A stretch of 47,769 nucleotides of DNA from an uncultured Clostridium sp. (GTDB lineage Bacteria; Bacillota; Clostridia; TANB77; CAG-508), in contig CAMFER010000006.1 of NCBI GenBank assembly GCA_945949485.1, positions 1 through 47,769 on the forward strand. Reading direction: 5' to 3'. The notes beneath the pieces were generated by a model. The model had not been told where the DNA came from. It did no database searches and saw only the letters and a program-made list of their open reading frames with translations. Of the stretch, positions 43,569-47,769 are shown in pieces (position 1 is the stretch's first letter; each line of letters opens with the position of its first letter). A program made the position numbers and the translations under genes.

Positions 43569-44318
43569 ATGGATTACATAGATATAATTATGCCAGCATA
43601 TAATTGTGCAAAATATATAGGACAAGCTATAGAATCAGTTAAAAGACAAAGTTATAAAAATTGGAAATTAATTATAATAGAAGATAAATCAGAAGATAAT
43701 ACAAAAGATGAAATCAAAAAATATATCAAAGATATTGAAGAAAAAGTAACCTTTATAGAATTAGAAAAACATCTAGGAGTTTCTTTATGTAGAAATACAG
43801 GAATTAATAAATTTAATAATAGATATATTGCTTTTCTAGATGCAGATGATATATGGAAAGAAGATAAACTAGAAAAGCAGATGAGTTTTATGAAAGATAA
43901 AAAATATGTATTTACATATACAAGATATGAATATTTAAAAAAAGGACAAGCTAAAGAAGTAAAAGTAATGCCAAAAAGTTTGAATTATAAAGAGGCACTA
44001 AAAAATACATATATATTAACTTCAACAGTTATGCTAGATACAAATGCAATAAATAAAGAACAAATTTTAATGCCACAAATAGAAAGTGAAGATACAGCAA
44101 CTTGGTGGAAAATATTAAAAAATGGTTTTGTAGCTTATGGATTAAATGAAAATTTGACAACATATAGAATTACAAAAAATGGACTTTCAAATAATAAAAT
44201 AATTAATTTGAAAAGAACATGGAATATATATAGAAAACAAGAAAAATTATCAATATGTAAGACTTTATACAATTATATAAATTATATTATAAATGCTATA
44301 ATAAAAAGAATAATTTAG
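43569..44318 (+). CDS. glycosyltransferase family 2
   Basis: DIIMPAYNCAKYIGQAIESVKRQSYKNWKLIIIEDKSEDNT, FLDADDIWKEDKLEKQ. Confidence 0.93.
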   Translation: MDYIDIIMPAYNCAKYIGQAIESVKRQSYKNWKLIIIEDKSEDNTKDEIKKYIKDIEEKVTFIELEKHLGVSLCRNTGINKFNNRYIAFLDADDIWKEDKLEKQMSFMKDKKYVFTYTRYEYLKKGQAKEVKVMPKSLNYKEALKNTYILTSTVMLDTNAINKEQILMPQIESEDTATWWKILKNGFVAYGLNENLTTYRITKNGLSNNKIINLKRTWNIYRKQEKLSICKTLYNYINYIINAIIKRII

Positions 44319-44332
44319 AAGGAGGATTAAAT

Positions 44333-46208
44333 ATGGAAGACATTAAAATTAGTGTGTTAATGCCAATATATAATCCTCCAATTATTTTTCTAAAAAAAGC
44401 CATAGAAAGTGTTCTTAATCAAACATATCAAAATTTAGAATTAATATTGATATTAGATGGTGCAAGTGAAGAAATAGAAAAGACTTGTGAAAAATATAAA
44501 GGTAAAGATTCAAGAATAAGAATATATAAGCAAACCAATTTAGGTGAAGGATATTCAAGAAATAGGGCAATTAAACTAGCTAAATATGAATATATAATGT
44601 TTGTTGATAGTGATGATTATATAGATACAAATATATTAGAAAAATTAGCAGAAAAAATAAAAAGAGAAAAAGAAAAGGCAGATATTATTATTTTTGATAG
44701 TATCATAGAATATGAGAAAAAGAAAATAAAAAATGCTTTCTATAATAAAGAAGGAATATTGAATAAAGAGGATATAGAAGAAATACAATTACAAAATATC
44801 GGTAAAGGTGAAAGTAACTATTATCCAAATGAATGCAATGTTTCTGTAGTATGGGCTAAGCTATATAGAAAAAAGTTTATATTAGAAAGAAATTTAAAAT
44901 TTATAGAAGGCATCAAAAGGATGCCAGATACTATTTTTAATATGTATGCATTTGAAGAAGCGGATTACATTTCACATTATAATCTCTATGGTTATTACTA
45001 TAGAAAAAATCAAAATTCAATAACAAATAAATTTGATAGAAATATAGAAAAAGATATAAATAGATTTTTGGAAGAAATAAATAAGTATATTGAGAAATAT
45101 AAAAAAAATAAAAGATTCAAAAATATTTTTGATATAACAGTATTAGAAATGGCATCAAGAAAAATAGAAAATGATTTAATTTGTTTAGATGAAAAAGAAA
45201 TACTAAAGTGGATAGAGGTTTTTTGGCAGAATGAAAAATATAGTAGATCATTAAATAATCTAAAAAGCATGAAAGGAAAACTATCTATATATAAAAGAAT
45301 GTTTCTATATTATTTCAAAAAGAAAAATGTAAAAGCTTTAAAAAAGATATTTATATTAAAGAAAAAAATGAAGATGTTAGGTAATAAAGTTCCACAAAAC
45401 GTAGAATACAAAATAGAAAGCTTAGTTTCAATAATGAATTTAAAAGAAAGAAAAGATGTGGAAGAATTTATTTCTAATGCAAATATTACACAAAATGTTT
45501 TGGTTGTAAATCAAGTAGAAAAAGATAAACATTTAATAAGGTATGAAGCTGAAAATAAAAGAATTTATTCTTTTAAGGAGAAAGGAACTTCAAAAAGTAG
45601 AAATAAAGCACTACAATTAGCAAATGCAGATATATGTATTTTAGCAGATGATGATGTGAGATATGTAGATAATTATGAAGAAATAATTTTGAGAGCATAT
45701 AAAAAATATAAAAAAGCAGATATAATTATTTTTAGTATTGAAAGTGATAATAAAAAAAGAGAGATAAAGAAAATTAGGAAGCGGAAAAATATTTTGGACA
45801 GATATAATGAAAGCAAGAACAGATGGAATTACGTTTAAGCTTAAGAATATTAGAGATAATAAAATAAGATTTGATGAAAATTTTGGACCGGGTACAAATT
45901 TTTCTAAAGGAGAAGAAACAATATTTTTAAATGATTGCTATAGGAAGAAACTAAATATATATAGCTTTCCAATAGTATTAGCAAGAGTTGAAAATGAAAA
46001 AAGTACATGGTTTGAAGGATTTAATAAAAAGTTTTTCTATGATCAAGGAGCAATATTTAGTAGGATAAGCCAAAAAAAATACAAAATATTAATTATACAG
46101 TATATAATCAGAAAATATAAATTATACAAAAATAATTTTAAAATAAAAGAAATTTATAAGATTATGATAGATGGAGCTATTAAGCAAAGAAGCCAAAAGC
46201 AAAAGTAA
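44333..46208 (+). CDS. two-domain glycosyltransferase family 2 protein, joined by +1 shift at CGG 45782 (about 624 aa)
   Basis: KISVLMPIYNPPIIFLKKAIESVLNQTYQNLELILILDG, FVDSDDYID; second domain SRNKALQLANADICILADDDVRY...KIRK-GKIFWTDIMKARTDGITFK...FGPGTNFSKGEETIF. Confidence 0.88.
45782..45785 (+). other. candidate +1 recoding site 7: aag C gga aaa
   Basis: zero-frame CGG; zero frame stops at 45836; +1 frame gives GKIFWTDIMKARTDGITFK. Confidence 0.88.
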
Positions 46209-46209
46209 A

Positions 46210-47769
46210 ATTTGTATTGACAAAAATCAAAATAAAGTATATATATAAAATGTAAATTAAAGTAAAAAGACTAACTATTAATTGTCAATAGTTTTTCAAG
46301 AAAAAAATTAAAATATTTTTGTTAGATAAAAAAATGCATGACAAATAGAAGTTTTTAAGCCATTTTTTAAAAACTTCTGCAACCGTTGCAACTGTAAGTA
46401 TTCAGATGTATGGCACTTAAGCAGTTGTAAACAACAAAAGTTGCTATATGTACTTTGAAAAATTTATGTTAGCTTAAATTAAAAGGTGTTTCATCAGTTA
46501 GAATCTTGAAGATAACTCTAACTAACTTATTACAAACATGACCTAATGCTACTCTATGAGTTTTACCTTGAGCACGTTTTTCAAGATAGTAGTTGTGAAA
46601 AGTCTCATTATTGTATATAATAAGAAAAGCAACTCTATAGATTGCATAGCGAAGGTAAGTAGAGCCACGTTTAGAAATTTTCATGTGTTCGGCTTGAAAA
46701 TTCCCAGATTGTTTAACAACTGGATCTAAACCAGCGAATGCTAGCAATTTAGAAGGGTTGCTAAATTTTTTAATGTCATCAATTTCGCTAATAATCATAG
46801 CACCTAAAGTATAGCCAACACCAGGTATTGTAAGTATAGGTGAGTTTATGATTTCCATGATGGTCATAATGCTAATGTCAATATCACTAATTTGTTTTTG
46901 ATATAAGCGAAGTTGTTTAATGAGACATTGTATTTGTAATTCAATAGCAGGGTTATCTAGACCTATACTATCTTTAGCTAAGGCTTTTAACTGTAAAGCT
47001 TTTTCGTAGTTGTATTTACCACGTGAATTGTTGAAAAGTAAGTTAGTTAAACCATCAATTCTAGCAGAGCGAATAGCCTTAGCAGAAGAATATTTTTCAA
47101 GCAAGGCATAAGATACTTTTAAATGCAAATTGCCTTTAAAGAAGTGAGCTAATTCTGGAAATACAATGTCTAAGCAAGCAGTTAATTGTGTTTTTATTCT
47201 GGTTTGCTGTTGAACCATTTCAAGTCTGAATCTTGAAAGACGTCTAAGCTTAATTAAATCAATGTTTTTAGAAGAAACAAGAGAATACTTTTTAAGCATT
47301 AAACATTGAACAATAAGCATAGTATCAACCTTGTCAGTCTTTGTTTTTCTGATGTTGGAATCACGAAGAGAATCAGTCTGAATAGGGTTAATTAATGCAA
47401 CTGAATAATTACGTTCATACAAAAACTGAATAAGATTTTCAGCATAATGACCAGTAGATTCTAAGCCGATTAAGCAGTCTTGAAAATTCTCAATTTCTTC
47501 AATTAATTTCATAAAACCTTGACGAGAATTTTCAAAAGAAAAAGGCTTTACGATAACTTTACCATCTGAGCTAACAACAGACGCAAAGTGTTTAAATTTG
47601 GCAATATCAATGCCAATGTAAACCATAGTGTTTACCTCCTGTAATAAAATTTATCAACAACTGTGACAACACCCAACGAGTTTTATTACTTGTAACCTTG
47701 CGTGAAATGAAAGATCAAAGTCTTATCTAACTAATTACCAATTAATAATAAAACTGTGGCAATATTCTT
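46210..47769 (-). mobile_element. IS110-family element (boundaries not determined; right end beyond or near window end)
   Basis: IS110 transposase with non-coding flanks on both sides. Confidence 0.6.
46469..47626 (-). CDS. IS110 family transposase (DEDD)
   Basis: MVYIGIDIAKFKHFASVVSSDGK, IGLESTGHYAENLIQFL, TIPGVGYTLGAMIISEI, FAGLDPVVKQSG, KRGSTYLRYAIYRVAF. Confidence 0.95.
   Translation of the reverse strand: MVYIGIDIAKFKHFASVVSSDGKVIVKPFSFENSRQGFMKLIEEIENFQDCLIGLESTGHYAENLIQFLYERNYSVALINPIQTDSLRDSNIRKTKTDKVDTMLIVQCLMLKKYSLVSSKNIDLIKLRRLSRFRLEMVQQQTRIKTQLTACLDIVFPELAHFFKGNLHLKVSYALLEKYSSAKAIRSARIDGLTNLLFNNSRGKYNYEKALQLKALAKDSIGLDNPAIELQIQCLIKQLRLYQKQISDIDISIMTIMEIINSPILTIPGVGYTLGAMIISEIDDIKKFSNPSKLLAFAGLDPVVKQSGNFQAEHMKISKRGSTYLRYAIYRVAFLIIYNNETFHNYYLEKRAQGKTHRVALGHVCNKLVRVIFKILTDETPFNLS

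Overview
AT-rich, Firmicutes-like (Clostridia/Bacilli-type, by gene content and codon usage) chromosomal window. Contents: (i) ~1.2-23.5 kb, an accessory surface locus with five signal-peptidase-I/SipW-like proteins (two apparently catalytically dead), at least six TasA/camelysin-like SipW-cargo proteins, a membrane-anchored McrB-like AAA+ ATPase with a DUF2357-like partner, and a giant beta-helix protein of about 2,806 aa rich in YGGGN repeats; (ii) a CDF transporter, an HD-domain protein and a BcsA-like glycosyltransferase; (iii) an ISLre2-type insertion sequence; (iv) the rimP-nusA-ylxR-L7Ae-infB-rbfA-nrnA-truB core cluster, a class A PBP, cysS, galE and glycosyltransferases; (v) an IS110-family transposase. 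Main discovery candidate: seven otherwise intact genes or gene segments are interrupted by apparent +1 frameshifts, and at every one the zero-frame codon at the break is CGG (CGGN with N = G, A, A, A, A, T, A). Skipping the C, or reading CGGN as a four-base Gly codon, restores the frame with glycine at the join, including inside the invariant CysRS motif C-GPTVY and the sugar-transferase motif T-GP. In a manual scan of both strands I found no CGG used as an in-frame sense codon in any intact CDS, while about 55 CGG trinucleotides occur in the other two phases. This suggests that CGG is not an arginine codon here but a recurrent +1 recoding (or quadruplet-glycine) signal. A sequencing or assembly artefact is the main alternative and can be tested.
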